A DNA stretch of 64,000 nucleotides from Polyangium sp. 15x6 (GTDB lineage Bacteria; Myxococcota_A; Polyangia; Polyangiales; Polyangiaceae). Position 1 is the stretch's first letter. Every line of letters starts with the position of its first letter. Positions 38,560-47,267 of this stretch are shown piece by piece. The stretch lies in contig NZ_JASBQE010000023.1 of NCBI RefSeq assembly GCF_029960785.1, forward strand, positions 62,001-126,000, in the 5' to 3' direction. Made by a program: the position numbers and the translations under genes. The notes beneath the pieces are model-generated. The model was not told the origin of the DNA, made no database searches, and saw nothing but the letters and a program-made list of their open reading frames with translations.

Positions 38560-41500
38560 ATGGTCCCCGGCTTTGGCAAGCAGACCCTCACGATCGGCAG
38601 CGCTCCCACGTGCGACGTCGTCATCGCGGATCCCAGCGTCGCGCCCGAGCACGCGCGCCTCGTCCATCAGGGCGGCGGCAGGCTCGTGTTCATCGGCGGC
38701 GGCGCGGCCCCCTCGTTCGCGAACAACCGCCAGCTCGCCCCGGGTGAAGAAGTCCCCTTCGACTTCCGCACCCAGTTCGTCGTGGGCCGCGCGCCCGTCC
38801 CGCTCAGCCACCCCGCGATCATCCTCTCGATCATGGCCACGGGCAATACGCCCGCGCCCGCGGGCCAGCACGTGATCGGCCGCGATCCGGCGCGCGCATC
38901 GCTCGTCATTCAGCATCCGAGCGTCTCGAGCCAGCACGCCACCGTGATGCTCGATCGCATGCTCGTCGTCGACAACGGCTCGACGAGCGGCACGTACGTC
39001 GGCACCACGAAGATCCAGGCTGCGCAGCCCGCGCCGATCGATCCGAACGGCGTCGTCGCGTTTGGTCCCGTGCCCGTCCCTGTCGAGCTCCTCGCGCGAC
39101 TCGCGCAGGCTGCGCGTGGCGGCGCGCCCGTCGTGAGCGGCGCGTATGCCCAGCAGCCCGCGGCGCCCATGCCGCAGACGAACGTCTCGATGCCGCAGCA
39201 GGGCTACCCGCCCGCGCAACCGCAGGGGTATCCCTCCGTGCAGCAGCAGCAGCCGCAGGGGTATCCGCCCGTCTCGGGCGCGGCGCCGGCGGCGGGCGCT
39301 CTCCCTTCGGGCGCGCCGCAAGCGGGCGCCCCAGGCAAGAAGAACAAGACCGTCCTCGGCCAGCTCGACTTCGCGGGCCCGAGCGGCGGCGGACAGAAGA
39401 GCATCGGCCGCACGCCCGACAACGACATCGTCATTCAGCACCCGCAGGTCTCGAGCCGCCATGCGCTCGTGCACCAGATGAACGGGCAGCTCTTCGTCGA
39501 GGATCGCGGCAGCGCGAACGGCACCTACGTCCGCGGCCAGCGCATCCCGCCGGGCCAGAAGATCGGCATCCAGAGCGGCGAGAAGTTCTTCATCGGCCCG
39601 ATGCCGCTCCAGATCGAGCTCGGCTCCTCGGGCGCGGTCCAGGTCGTCCAGGAGGAGTACTCGGCCGATCGCTGGGCGGGCAAACCGCTCTACGAGATCG
39701 AAGCGTGGAGCCTCGTCCTCGAGGTCCCCGATCGTGACAACCCGAGCGAGATGAAGCGCCTGCTCGACGACGTCTCGTTCAAGGCGTTGCCGGGCGACAT
39801 GATCGCGCTCATGGGCCCTTCGGGCGCGGGCAAGACGACGCTCTTGCTCACGTTGAACGGCTACCTCCCGCCCACGAGCGGCGTCGTCCGCATCAACGGC
39901 GAGGACCTCTACAACATCTACGACAACCTTCGCGGCTCGATCGGCTACGTCCCGCAGGACGACCTCGTGCATCCCGAGCTCACGGTCTTCGAGGCCGTGA
40001 AGTACAGCGCGAAGTTCCGCCTCCCGCCCGACTACTCCGAGGAGGAGATCGACGCGCGCGTCGAGCAGACGATCAAGGACCTCGGCCTCGAGGGCGTGAA
40101 GAACCTCCAGATCGGCAAACCCGAGAAGAAGATCCTCTCGGGTGGTCAGAGGAAGCGCGTCAACATCGCGCTCGAGCTCGTCACCGACCCCGTCATCCTC
40201 TTCCTCGACGAGCCTACCTCCGGCCTCGCCGCCGACGACACCACCGCGCTGATCACGCTCTTGCACGACCTCACGAAGGCCACGGGCAAGACGATCATCA
40301 TGACGATCCATCAGCCGGCGAAGGACGAGTACGAGAAGTTCTCGCACGCGCTGATCATGGGCTACGGCGGCGTGCCGATGTTCTTCGGCTCGACGCAGGG
40401 CGAGTCGTACCGATTCTTCGGCTCGTGGAAGGAGCGGCAGGGCCAGCGCAACGACATCGACAACCCCCGCGACATGTTCGAGATGATCGCCTCGCGCGAG
40501 AAGTCCATCTACGACCAGATGCGCGCGCGGGATCCGAACGTGCCGCGCGGCCATGCGCGCAAGACCGCCGCGCTCGAGTGGCGCCGCGAGTACTTCAGCG
40601 ATCAGAACCCCACGTACCGCAAGATGTACACGGGCCGGCGCGAGATAGGCGCCGGCCAGGGACAGCGCGCGATCCCCGAACGACGCGCGACAACGAAGGG
40701 CCAGCTCGGCCTTTTGCTCTCACGCTACTTCAAGACGAAGATCCGAGACACGGCGGGCACCGTCATCATGCTCGCGCAGGCGCCGATCATCGGCATCCTG
40801 CTCGCGATCGTCTTCGGCTGGCAGGAGAAGGCCGTCCCGGCGTGGTGCCTCGGCGCGCTCCAGGAGCTCGGCAAGAAGTTCGGCGGCAACACGAACACCG
40901 GCGACGTCTTGAAGAACATGACGGCCACCGCCGACAACACCGGCGCCATCTTCTTCCTCGTCGTCGCCTCCGTCTGGTTCGGCACCTCCAACGCGGCGCG
41001 CGAGATCGTCAGCGAGCGGGCCATCTACATGCGCGAGCGCATGGTCACGCTGGGCCTGCTCAACTACGTCCTCTCGAAGTACATCCTGCTCGCGTTCTTC
41101 TGCATCATCCAGTGCACGATCCTCCTCGCGATCGTGTTCTTCACGCTCGGCTTCCACGGCGGCCCCGCGGCGTTCTTGATGCAGCTCGCCTCGCTCGTGG
41201 CCACCTCGCTCGCGGCCGTCGCGCTCGGGCTCCTCCTCTCGACCGTCGTCGAGTCGTCCGAGGCGGCCATGGCCTTGACGCCCATCGCGCTCATCCCTCA
41301 GGTCGTCCTCGGAGGGCTCATGGTCCCCATGACGACGGTGCCGCACTTGAAGCCCCTCATGATGATCATGCCGGCCCGCTGGGGCTTCGAGGGCTCCATC
41401 GTCCACGAGCGCCTTTCGCTCAAGGAGGATCCCTCGTGGGTCATCGACCTCGGCCGCACGGAGAGCGCACCTGCCGACTTCATCGAGGCTGGCAAATTCA

Positions 41501-41658
41501 AGTGCTCGATCGCGCAGATGGCCTCCGACACCCTCGCGGGCGGCTGGGGCTTCACGAACTACGAGAGCACGTGGCTACCGTTCGCGGTGCTCGGGGGCTT
41601 CACGATTTCCCTCGTCGTCGTCCTTTGCGTCATCTTGAAGCGCCGCGATCCGGTATGA
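38560..41658 (+). CDS. ABCG-type transporter (ATPase plus permease) with three N-terminal FHA modules
   Basis: The 1032-residue protein starts with a divergent FHA-like unit (IGSAPTCDVVIADPSVAPEHARL, about 10-70). Two clear FHA domains follow (IGRDPARASLVIQHPSVSSQHATV...NGSTSGTYV, about 104-150; IGRTPDNDIVIQHPQVSSRHALV...RGSANGTYV, about 282-330), joined by a QGYPP-rich linker. The ABC ATPase has Walker A GPSGAGKTT (419-427), signature LSGGQRKR (526-533) and Walker B ILFLDEPTSGL (from 546). An ABC2-type permease (about 730-1030) completes a half-transporter that should dimerise. The order is that of mycobacterial Rv1747, whose FHA domains are phospho-regulated. The substrate is unknown. The next gene begins 4 bases after the stop. 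Confidence 0.92.
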   Translation: MVPGFGKQTLTIGSAPTCDVVIADPSVAPEHARLVHQGGGRLVFIGGGAAPSFANNRQLAPGEEVPFDFRTQFVVGRAPVPLSHPAIILSIMATGNTPAPAGQHVIGRDPARASLVIQHPSVSSQHATVMLDRMLVVDNGSTSGTYVGTTKIQAAQPAPIDPNGVVAFGPVPVPVELLARLAQAARGGAPVVSGAYAQQPAAPMPQTNVSMPQQGYPPAQPQGYPSVQQQQPQGYPPVSGAAPAAGALPSGAPQAGAPGKKNKTVLGQLDFAGPSGGGQKSIGRTPDNDIVIQHPQVSSRHALVHQMNGQLFVEDRGSANGTYVRGQRIPPGQKIGIQSGEKFFIGPMPLQIELGSSGAVQVVQEEYSADRWAGKPLYEIEAWSLVLEVPDRDNPSEMKRLLDDVSFKALPGDMIALMGPSGAGKTTLLLTLNGYLPPTSGVVRINGEDLYNIYDNLRGSIGYVPQDDLVHPELTVFEAVKYSAKFRLPPDYSEEEIDARVEQTIKDLGLEGVKNLQIGKPEKKILSGGQRKRVNIALELVTDPVILFLDEPTSGLAADDTTALITLLHDLTKATGKTIIMTIHQPAKDEYEKFSHALIMGYGGVPMFFGSTQGESYRFFGSWKERQGQRNDIDNPRDMFEMIASREKSIYDQMRARDPNVPRGHARKTAALEWRREYFSDQNPTYRKMYTGRREIGAGQGQRAIPERRATTKGQLGLLLSRYFKTKIRDTAGTVIMLAQAPIIGILLAIVFGWQEKAVPAWCLGALQELGKKFGGNTNTGDVLKNMTATADNTGAIFFLVVASVWFGTSNAAREIVSERAIYMRERMVTLGLLNYVLSKYILLAFFCIIQCTILLAIVFFTLGFHGGPAAFLMQLASLVATSLAAVALGLLLSTVVESSEAAMALTPIALIPQVVLGGLMVPMTTVPHLKPLMMIMPARWGFEGSIVHERLSLKEDPSWVIDLGRTESAPADFIEAGKFKCSIAQMASDTLAGGWGFTNYESTWLPFAVLGGFTISLVVVLCVILKRRDPV

Positions 41659-41662
41659 CCAC

Positions 41663-44374
41663 GTGAACGTGCTGCCTCGCCAGAAGAGCGCCCTCGCCCT
41701 CATCCTCGCGGGGCTCGTCGCCGGGACCTCCTCTACGCCTGCCCTCGCGCAGACCGCCCCGCCCGGCGACGCGCCTCCTCCCAACGCACCAACCGCACCC
41801 GCTGCCGCGCCTACCGGCACGATGCCCCGGCCGCTGAACTACCAGCCGCCGGTGTATCCCCCCGAGGCCGAGAAGGCTGGCCTCGAAGCCACCGTCACCC
41901 TCCAGCTCGACATCGACAGGACCGGCAAGGTCAAGAACGTCGCCGTCATCGAGCCGGCGGGGCATGGCTTCGACGAATCGGCCGTCGAGGCGGCGAAGAA
42001 GCTCGAGTTCGACCCTGCGCGCAAGGCCGACGGCACGCCCGTCCCCGCGCGTATCCTCTACCGCTACTCGTTCGCGCTGAAGAAGGCCGAGCCTCCGCCC
42101 GACGCGACCTCCGGGGACAAACCCGGTGCCGCGCAGGCGAGCGAGTCGCTCCGCGGCGTCGTCCTCGCGAGCGGCGGCGACGTCCCGCTCGCTGGCGCCA
42201 CCGTCCTCCTGAGCGGCCCATCCGGCCAGAACGAGGCCACGGTCGACGGCGACGGCAACTTCCGCTTCGACGCGCTCGGGCCGGGCAAGTACCGCGTCAT
42301 CATCACGGCGCCCGGCTACGACACGCTCGACGTCACCGAGGAGATCGCCGCGGGCGAGGCCATCGAGGTCAAGTACCGCCTCGTCGCCGCGAGCGACGGC
42401 CTCGAGGTCGTCGTGCGTGGCGCGCGCGCGCCGCGCGAGGTCACGAAGCGGACGCTCGAGCAACGCGAGATGCTCCGCATCCCCGGCACGAACGGCGACG
42501 CTCTCCGCGCGCTCCAGAACCTGCCCGGCGTCGCGCGACCGCCTGCCATCGCGGGCATCCTGCTCGTGCGCGGCTCGGCCCCGCAGGACACGCAGACGTT
42601 CCTCGACGGCACCCAGATCCCGCTCATCTACCACTTCGGTGGTTTGTCCTCGGTCGTCCCGACCGAGATGATCGAGCGCATCGACTTCTTCCCGGGCAAC
42701 TTCAGCGCCCAGTATGGCCGCGTCATGGGCGGCATCGTCGACGTCGCGGTCCGCGCGCCCAAGAACGACGGCAAGTACCACGGCATGGCGCAGGCCGACC
42801 TCGTCGACGCGCGCTTCATCGCCGAGGGCCCCGTGCCTGGCACGAAGAACAAAGTCCGCTTCATCGCGGGCGCGCGGCGCAGCTACCTCGACGCCACGCT
42901 TGGCCTCGCCCTCGACGCCGCGGGCGCGGGCATCACGCAGCTCCCCGTCTACTGGGACTATCAGCTCGGCCTCGAGGCGAACCCGACGCCGAGCTCGAGC
43001 GTGCGCCTCACCTTCTTCGGCGCGGACGACTCCATCGCGCTCATCGCCGACCAGCCTCCGCCCGGCGAGCCTGCGATCAGCGGCAACGCCGGGTTTCACA
43101 CGGGCTTTCACCGCATCCAGCTCCGCTACGACAACGACATCGACGACAAGAACCGCTTCTCCGCGGTCGCTGCGGTCGGCATCGACAAACTCGATTTCGG
43201 CGTCGGCCCCTTCTTCTTCAACCTCACGAACTACAGCATCAGCGGGCGAGCCGAGTACACGCGCCGCGTCAGCAAGGGCATCACGCTGAACACCGGCCTC
43301 GACGTGTTCACGAACTACGCCGACGCGAAGTACCGCGGCCCTGCGCCGCCGCGCGCGGGCGAGCCCTCGGGCGGCCCCTTCTCGACGCGCCCGCTCATCG
43401 AGTCCGAGTTCAACGGCTGGATCGTCAGCCCGGCTGGCTACGTCGAGCTCGAGATCGCGCCGACGGGCCGGGCCAAGCTCGTCCCGGGTGTCCGCATCGA
43501 CGGCTACAACCGCGTGGACGGCGTCGACATCTCTCCGCGCGTCAATGGGCGCATCGACCTCACCTCCAAGTTCCCGCGCTCGACGCTCAAGGGCGGCGTG
43601 GGCGCGTACACCCAACCGCCGCAGCCGCAGGACACGATCCCTCCGTTCGGTTCGCCCGGGCTCCGTTCGAACCGCGCCATTCATTATGCGATCGGCGCCG
43701 AGCAGGAGTTCACGCGCAACATCGAGCTCAGCGTCGAGGGTTTTTACAAGCAGCTCGATCGCCTCGTCTCGCAGCAAGCTGCGGACGTCGGCGGCGGTAC
43801 CGTCCGCGGGAACCTCGGCAAGGGCCGCATTTTCGGCGCGGAGTTCCTGCTCAAATACAAGGCCGACGCGAACTTCTTCGGCTGGGTCGCCTATACCCTC
43901 TCGCGCAGCCTCCGCACGCCGCTCCCTGGCGCCGAGGAGCAGCCCGTCTCGTTCGACCAGACGCACATCCTGACCGCCCTCGGCAGCTACCGCCTCGGCG
44001 GCGGCTGGGAGATCGGCGCGCGCTTCCGCCTCGTCTCGGGCAACCTCACGACGCCCAACGTCTGCAACTTCGAGGAAGAGGGCTGCATCCCAAATCGCGC
44101 GAACGCCATTTACAACGCGTCCGTCGGCACCTACGTGCCGATCCCGTACAGCGGCCCCTTCAGCGAGCGATTCCCCATGTTCCACCAGCTCGACATCCGC
44201 GTCGATCGTCGGTTCCGCTTCAAGAGCTGGCAGCTCTCGATCTACCTCGACGTCCAGAACGTCTACAACAGCCAGAACGTCGAGGGCATCGATTACAACT
44301 TCAACTACACCGCGCGGCAATACGTGACCGGCGTGCCGATCCTGCCGAGCTTCGGCCTTCGTGGTGATTTCTAG
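41663..44374 (+). CDS. TonB-dependent receptor with N-terminal TonB-C domain and carboxypeptidase-like domain
   Basis: Translation starts at GTG 41663, 4 bases after the ABC gene. A signal peptide (ALALILAGLVAGTSSTPALA) is followed by a TonB C-terminal-type domain (about 54-138: PVYPPEAEKAGLEATVTLQLDIDRTGKVKNVAVIEPAGHGFDESAVEAAKKLEFDPA). Next come a CarboxypepD-regulatory-like beta-sandwich (about 160-245), a plug (about 255-365: LRALQNLPGVARPPAIAGILLVRGSAPQDTQTFLDG) and a beta-barrel ending in Phe (GLRGDF). The fused TonB module is normally a separate inner-membrane-anchored protein; here it would be periplasmic or exposed. It imports or exports an unknown ligand across the outer membrane and appears operonic with the ABC transporter. 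Confidence 0.9.
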   Translation: MNVLPRQKSALALILAGLVAGTSSTPALAQTAPPGDAPPPNAPTAPAAAPTGTMPRPLNYQPPVYPPEAEKAGLEATVTLQLDIDRTGKVKNVAVIEPAGHGFDESAVEAAKKLEFDPARKADGTPVPARILYRYSFALKKAEPPPDATSGDKPGAAQASESLRGVVLASGGDVPLAGATVLLSGPSGQNEATVDGDGNFRFDALGPGKYRVIITAPGYDTLDVTEEIAAGEAIEVKYRLVAASDGLEVVVRGARAPREVTKRTLEQREMLRIPGTNGDALRALQNLPGVARPPAIAGILLVRGSAPQDTQTFLDGTQIPLIYHFGGLSSVVPTEMIERIDFFPGNFSAQYGRVMGGIVDVAVRAPKNDGKYHGMAQADLVDARFIAEGPVPGTKNKVRFIAGARRSYLDATLGLALDAAGAGITQLPVYWDYQLGLEANPTPSSSVRLTFFGADDSIALIADQPPPGEPAISGNAGFHTGFHRIQLRYDNDIDDKNRFSAVAAVGIDKLDFGVGPFFFNLTNYSISGRAEYTRRVSKGITLNTGLDVFTNYADAKYRGPAPPRAGEPSGGPFSTRPLIESEFNGWIVSPAGYVELEIAPTGRAKLVPGVRIDGYNRVDGVDISPRVNGRIDLTSKFPRSTLKGGVGAYTQPPQPQDTIPPFGSPGLRSNRAIHYAIGAEQEFTRNIELSVEGFYKQLDRLVSQQAADVGGGTVRGNLGKGRIFGAEFLLKYKADANFFGWVAYTLSRSLRTPLPGAEEQPVSFDQTHILTALGSYRLGGGWEIGARFRLVSGNLTTPNVCNFEEEGCIPNRANAIYNASVGTYVPIPYSGPFSERFPMFHQLDIRVDRRFRFKSWQLSIYLDVQNVYNSQNVEGIDYNFNYTARQYVTGVPILPSFGLRGDF

Positions 44375-44399
44375 CCGAGCTTCACGAGGAGGGAATGGG

Positions 44400-45473
44400 A
44401 TGAAGCAGACACGCGGTTTCCGACGTCACGTGCTCGGGGCGCTCGCTGCCGCGACGCTCGCCGCTCCGATCGCCTCCGCGGGCTGCTCGCCTGGGTGGGT
44501 TTCGTCGAACCTCGTCAATGGCCTGCGCGTCTTTTCCGTCACCGCGGACAAACCCTACGCGCAGCCGGGCGAGGAAGTCCGCTTCGACATGAGCTTCTAC
44601 GACGGCTACCCCGACCCCGAGGGCGACGGCCCGCGCCCCGTCCAGATCCTCTGGATCGGCGGCTGTTACAACCCACCGGGCGACCTCTATTACGGCTGCT
44701 TCCCGCAGCTCCTGCAGACGTTCCAGAGCCTCGCGGAGAGCGGCGGCAACCTCCCGCCTGGCCTCATCGGCTTCGGGCCGACGTTCACGACCACCATTCC
44801 CGAGGACATCCTCTCCCAGCGCCCCGCGCCGGACGGCGGCTCGAAATACGGCCTGCAATTCGTATTTTTCTTCGCGTGCGCCGGCGAGATCAAGCCGATC
44901 GAGCTCGACCCCTCGGGCAAAGCGGGCTTCTTCCCGTTCGGCTGCTTCGATTCCGAGGGCAATCGCCTCGCCGCCGACAGCTTCGTCCCCGGGTTCGCCC
45001 AGATCTACACGTTCGAGGACGGCCGCACGAACCAGAACCCGCCCGTCTCTGGAATGACGCTCAACGGCGAGCCCATCCCCGAGGATTTCACCGAGGCCCC
45101 GACGGTCAAGGCGTGCCCCTCCACGGTCGACGAGCGCCGGGACGTCGGCTGCTTCGCGGGCGACCCTTACGAGAATTGCACCGAATACGAGATCGACCTC
45201 ATCGTCGAGCCCGGCATCGCCGAGATCGATCCGGGCGAAATGGTCGACGGCAAACAGATTTACGAGGCGGTCTGGGTCGACTGGCTGGTCGAAGCAGGCG
45301 ACCTCACGGGCGGCGGCATCTCCCTCATCAGCGGCGTCACCGAGGGTTACAAGAACGAGCACAGCACGAAGTGGATGCCGCCGTCCGAGCCCGGCCTTTA
45401 CCAGATCTGGGGCGTCGTGCGTGATACGCGCGGTGGCTCGACCTTCGTGCAGCGCTATATCCGAGTGGAGTGA
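44400..45473 (+). CDS. Lipoprotein of unknown function downstream of the TonB-dependent receptor
   Basis: The ATG at 44400 has a strong GAGGAGGGA ribosome-binding site and starts a lipoprotein signal with lipobox ASAGC. The 357-residue product has a beta-sandwich-like body (GLRVFSVTADKPYAQPGEEVRFDMSFYDGYPDPEGDGPRPVQILWIGGCYNPPGD) and a C-terminal VWVDWLVEAGDLTGG...GLYQIWGVVRDTRGGSTFVQRYIRV, similar to Ig-like or PKD-like modules. Several Cys (WIGGCYNP, YYGCFPQ, FFFACAG, FGCFDS, CFAGDPYENC) suggest disulphides. It starts 25 bases after the receptor gene, so it may be a ligand-binding surface lipoprotein for it, in the manner of SusD-like partners, though it has no SusD homology that I can see. 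Confidence 0.8.
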   Translation: MKQTRGFRRHVLGALAAATLAAPIASAGCSPGWVSSNLVNGLRVFSVTADKPYAQPGEEVRFDMSFYDGYPDPEGDGPRPVQILWIGGCYNPPGDLYYGCFPQLLQTFQSLAESGGNLPPGLIGFGPTFTTTIPEDILSQRPAPDGGSKYGLQFVFFFACAGEIKPIELDPSGKAGFFPFGCFDSEGNRLAADSFVPGFAQIYTFEDGRTNQNPPVSGMTLNGEPIPEDFTEAPTVKACPSTVDERRDVGCFAGDPYENCTEYEIDLIVEPGIAEIDPGEMVDGKQIYEAVWVDWLVEAGDLTGGGISLISGVTEGYKNEHSTKWMPPSEPGLYQIWGVVRDTRGGSTFVQRYIRVE

Positions 45474-45475
45474 CC

Positions 45476-45706
45476 ATGACCCAGGAACCCACGATCGACC
45501 TCACGTCGAAGGCCCGGACCTGCTCTTGCGGCCACGGCCGCGAGCACCACCTGGTGAGCCCCGAGGGCGTCTACACGATGTCCGGGTATCTCCGCCTCTT
45601 CTTCGGCATCTCGGCGCGGCCGACGAAGGTGAAATACCGCTGCCGTCGCTGCAATGAAGTATTCTCCGTGACGACGGATCCTGCCATCCTCGACCAACAT
45701 TACTGA
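45476..45706 (+). CDS. Small Cys/His-rich protein, probably zinc-binding
   Basis: The ATG at 45476 (GGAG 7 bases upstream) gives 76 residues; a GTG two codons earlier overlaps the preceding stop and is an alternative. The protein has CSCGHGREHH near residue 16 and CRRCNEVFSV near residue 56, a CxC...CxxC arrangement that could hold one zinc ion. The middle (MSGYLRLFFGISARPTKVKY) may be a short hairpin. I do not recognise a family. It directly follows the lipoprotein gene and may be co-transcribed, but it lacks a signal peptide and should be cytosolic. Confidence 0.65.
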   Translation: MTQEPTIDLTSKARTCSCGHGREHHLVSPEGVYTMSGYLRLFFGISARPTKVKYRCRRCNEVFSVTTDPAILDQHY

Positions 45707-45765
45707 TTTCCGACCATCGCGCATTTTCCTTGACGCCCGATCCTATGCGTCAAAGGATTGTTCGC

Positions 45766-46335
45766 ATGGATCGCTTTTCGCGTTATGCGCCCCTGGAGCT
45801 CTGCCCCCACGCCGATCCGGGGATGGAAGACCGCTCCGGGCCGACGCTGACGCTGGGCAGCCTCTTTACCATGCTCGTGACCGTCGGCGGGGATGACGTC
45901 CCGCCGGAATATGTCGCGGCGTGTCGGAACATCGATCCGGCGGCCTGGTATCTCGGCCAGGACCTCGAGACGATTCTCAACAAGCTCGAGGACCGGGATC
46001 CTGCGCTCCCGGAGCTCATCGGCCGGAACATTTATTTCATGTTCCGCACCCAGCTCCACGGGCTCGGGATCAAGACGCCGAGCGATTTCATGGCCGAGCT
46101 CCCGACCATGTGGAAATTCGCCACGCGGGGCGACAGCGGCACGTGGCGCGCCGCCATGAAGGGCGAGCGGCACGCGATCGTCGAGTCGCATCAGCCCTTC
46201 AATTGCCATTTCGAGACCGGCGGGCTGCGCGGGTTCCTCGAGGCGCTCGACGCATACGACGTGGAGATCACGCATTCGACGTGCGTGAGGCGAGGGGATC
46301 CCTTCTGCACATTCGACACGCGCTGGCAGGAATGA
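45766..46335 (+). CDS. V4R/haem-NO-binding-like sensory protein
   Basis: The ATG at 45766 is preceded by AAAGGA at useful spacing; ATG 45745 and TTG 45730 are less likely. The 189-residue protein has a helical first half (TLGSLFTMLVTVGGDDVPPEYVAAC...ELIGRNIYFMFRTQLHGLGIKTPSDFMAELPTMWKFATRG). It ends in a V4R-like block (HAIVESHQPFNCHFETGGLRGFLEALDAYDVEITHSTCVRRGDPFCTFDTRW) with the usual Cys-x(n)-Gly-Asp-x-x-Cys-x-Phe. Such domains sense small molecules or haem/NO elsewhere. The STAS gene follows after 10 bases, so the pair is probably a sensor and its output regulator. Confidence 0.65.
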   Translation: MDRFSRYAPLELCPHADPGMEDRSGPTLTLGSLFTMLVTVGGDDVPPEYVAACRNIDPAAWYLGQDLETILNKLEDRDPALPELIGRNIYFMFRTQLHGLGIKTPSDFMAELPTMWKFATRGDSGTWRAAMKGERHAIVESHQPFNCHFETGGLRGFLEALDAYDVEITHSTCVRRGDPFCTFDTRWQE

Positions 46336-46345
46336 GCGCCGTTCG

Positions 46346-47053
46346 ATGAACCAAGAGGCACGGGACGTACCCCAGAAGCCGCCGCTCGCCGCGCGGCTCC
46401 TCGACGAGGAGATGGACCTCCTCCGCTGGATCGGCTCGCGGATGAGCCGCGTTCTGCGCGGTCAGTACGACGAGCTGCCTTTCATCGAGCGCACGGACGA
46501 GCTTGGAATCGTGGCGAACATGGTAGCGCGCGTGGCGCGCGAGCTGCGCCGGAGCCGCGAGCGGGACGAGGCGCGGCGAGAGGAGCTCGTGCTGCGCGGG
46601 CGCGAGCTCGAGGCGCGCGTGAAGGAGCTGGAGGAGGCGCGCGCGGAGCAGGAGCGGCTGCTCACGGCGGTGCAGGAGCTCTCGGCGCCCGTCCTCGAGG
46701 TGTATCGCGGCGTTCTGCTCGTCCCGATTGCGGGCGCGCTCGACGCCACGATGCTCGCGCAGGCCGAGGGGCGCGTGCTCGCGCGGGTGGCCTCGGCGGG
46801 CGCGCGCACGGTGATCCTCGACATCACGGGGGCGCTGGCCATCGATCCCGTCGTGGCGGAGGGGCTCGTGCGCATTGCGCGGGCCTTGTCGCTCCTCGGG
46901 GCACGGGTCGTGCTATGCGGCGTCTCGGCGGCTGCGGCACGTACGGCCGTGCAGCAGGGCCTCGATTTCACGCCGGCGATCGTGCGCGCCGATCTCGGCA
47001 GCGCGCTCGAAGCGGCGATCGGCGCCGAGCTCCGCCGGACGCGCAGAACCTAG
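46346..47053 (+). CDS. STAS-domain protein with coiled-coil (RsbR-like)
   Basis: The 235-residue protein starts with a HAMP-like helical segment (LLRWIGSRMSRVLRGQYDELPFIERTDELGIVANMVARVARELRR), then a long charged coiled coil (about 60-112). A STAS domain (about 113-232) follows: LSAPVLEVYRGVLLVPIAGALDATMLAQAEGRVLARVASAGARTVILDITGALAIDPVVAEGLVRIARALSLLGARVVLCGVS. The LSAPVLEV start and the DITG block are those of RsbR-type stressosome paralogues. The second phosphorylation site found in RsbRA is less clear here (AIDPVVAEG). It lies 10 bases after the V4R-like gene and may relay that sensor's state to a switch kinase encoded elsewhere. Confidence 0.85.
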   Translation: MNQEARDVPQKPPLAARLLDEEMDLLRWIGSRMSRVLRGQYDELPFIERTDELGIVANMVARVARELRRSRERDEARREELVLRGRELEARVKELEEARAEQERLLTAVQELSAPVLEVYRGVLLVPIAGALDATMLAQAEGRVLARVASAGARTVILDITGALAIDPVVAEGLVRIARALSLLGARVVLCGVSAAAARTAVQQGLDFTPAIVRADLGSALEAAIGAELRRTRRT

Positions 47054-47112
47054 GGCAAGCGGGCCCGGGTGTCCGCGGACAAACCAACCGGCCCGGGACG
47101 ACCCGTCGGGAG

Positions 47113-47132
47113 GCCCTACGAATTGGTAGGGC
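47113..47132 (+). terminator. Perfect 7-bp hairpin after the STAS gene
   Basis: GCCCTAC (47113-47119) and GTAGGGC (47126-47132) flank the loop GAATTG, 60 bases past the STAS stop. No T-tract follows. It could be a weak terminator or an operator for the KGG gene. Confidence 0.4.
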
Positions 47133-47267
47133 GACCGCTCGACGTTCGAGGGACCGCACCCCAGAGAACCGCGTGTGGAAGGTGACGCGGGGGACGCGAC
47201 GGCGCGGATGGGCCGCCCGTCGTGGATCACCGTGACAAACGACCTTCGACTCGAAAGGGAGTGCGTC

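Noticed and set aside
33320-41658. Type VI secretion regulation cluster (FHA, PP2C and vWA proteins occur there)
   Set aside because: No TssB/C, Hcp, VgrG, ClpV, TssJLM or PpkA kinase gene is present; the partners are an ABC transporter and a TonB-dependent receptor.
41640-41680. Possible cobalamin or other riboswitch ahead of the TonB-dependent receptor
   Set aside because: Only 4 bases separate the ABC gene stop from the receptor start, leaving no room for a leader RNA.
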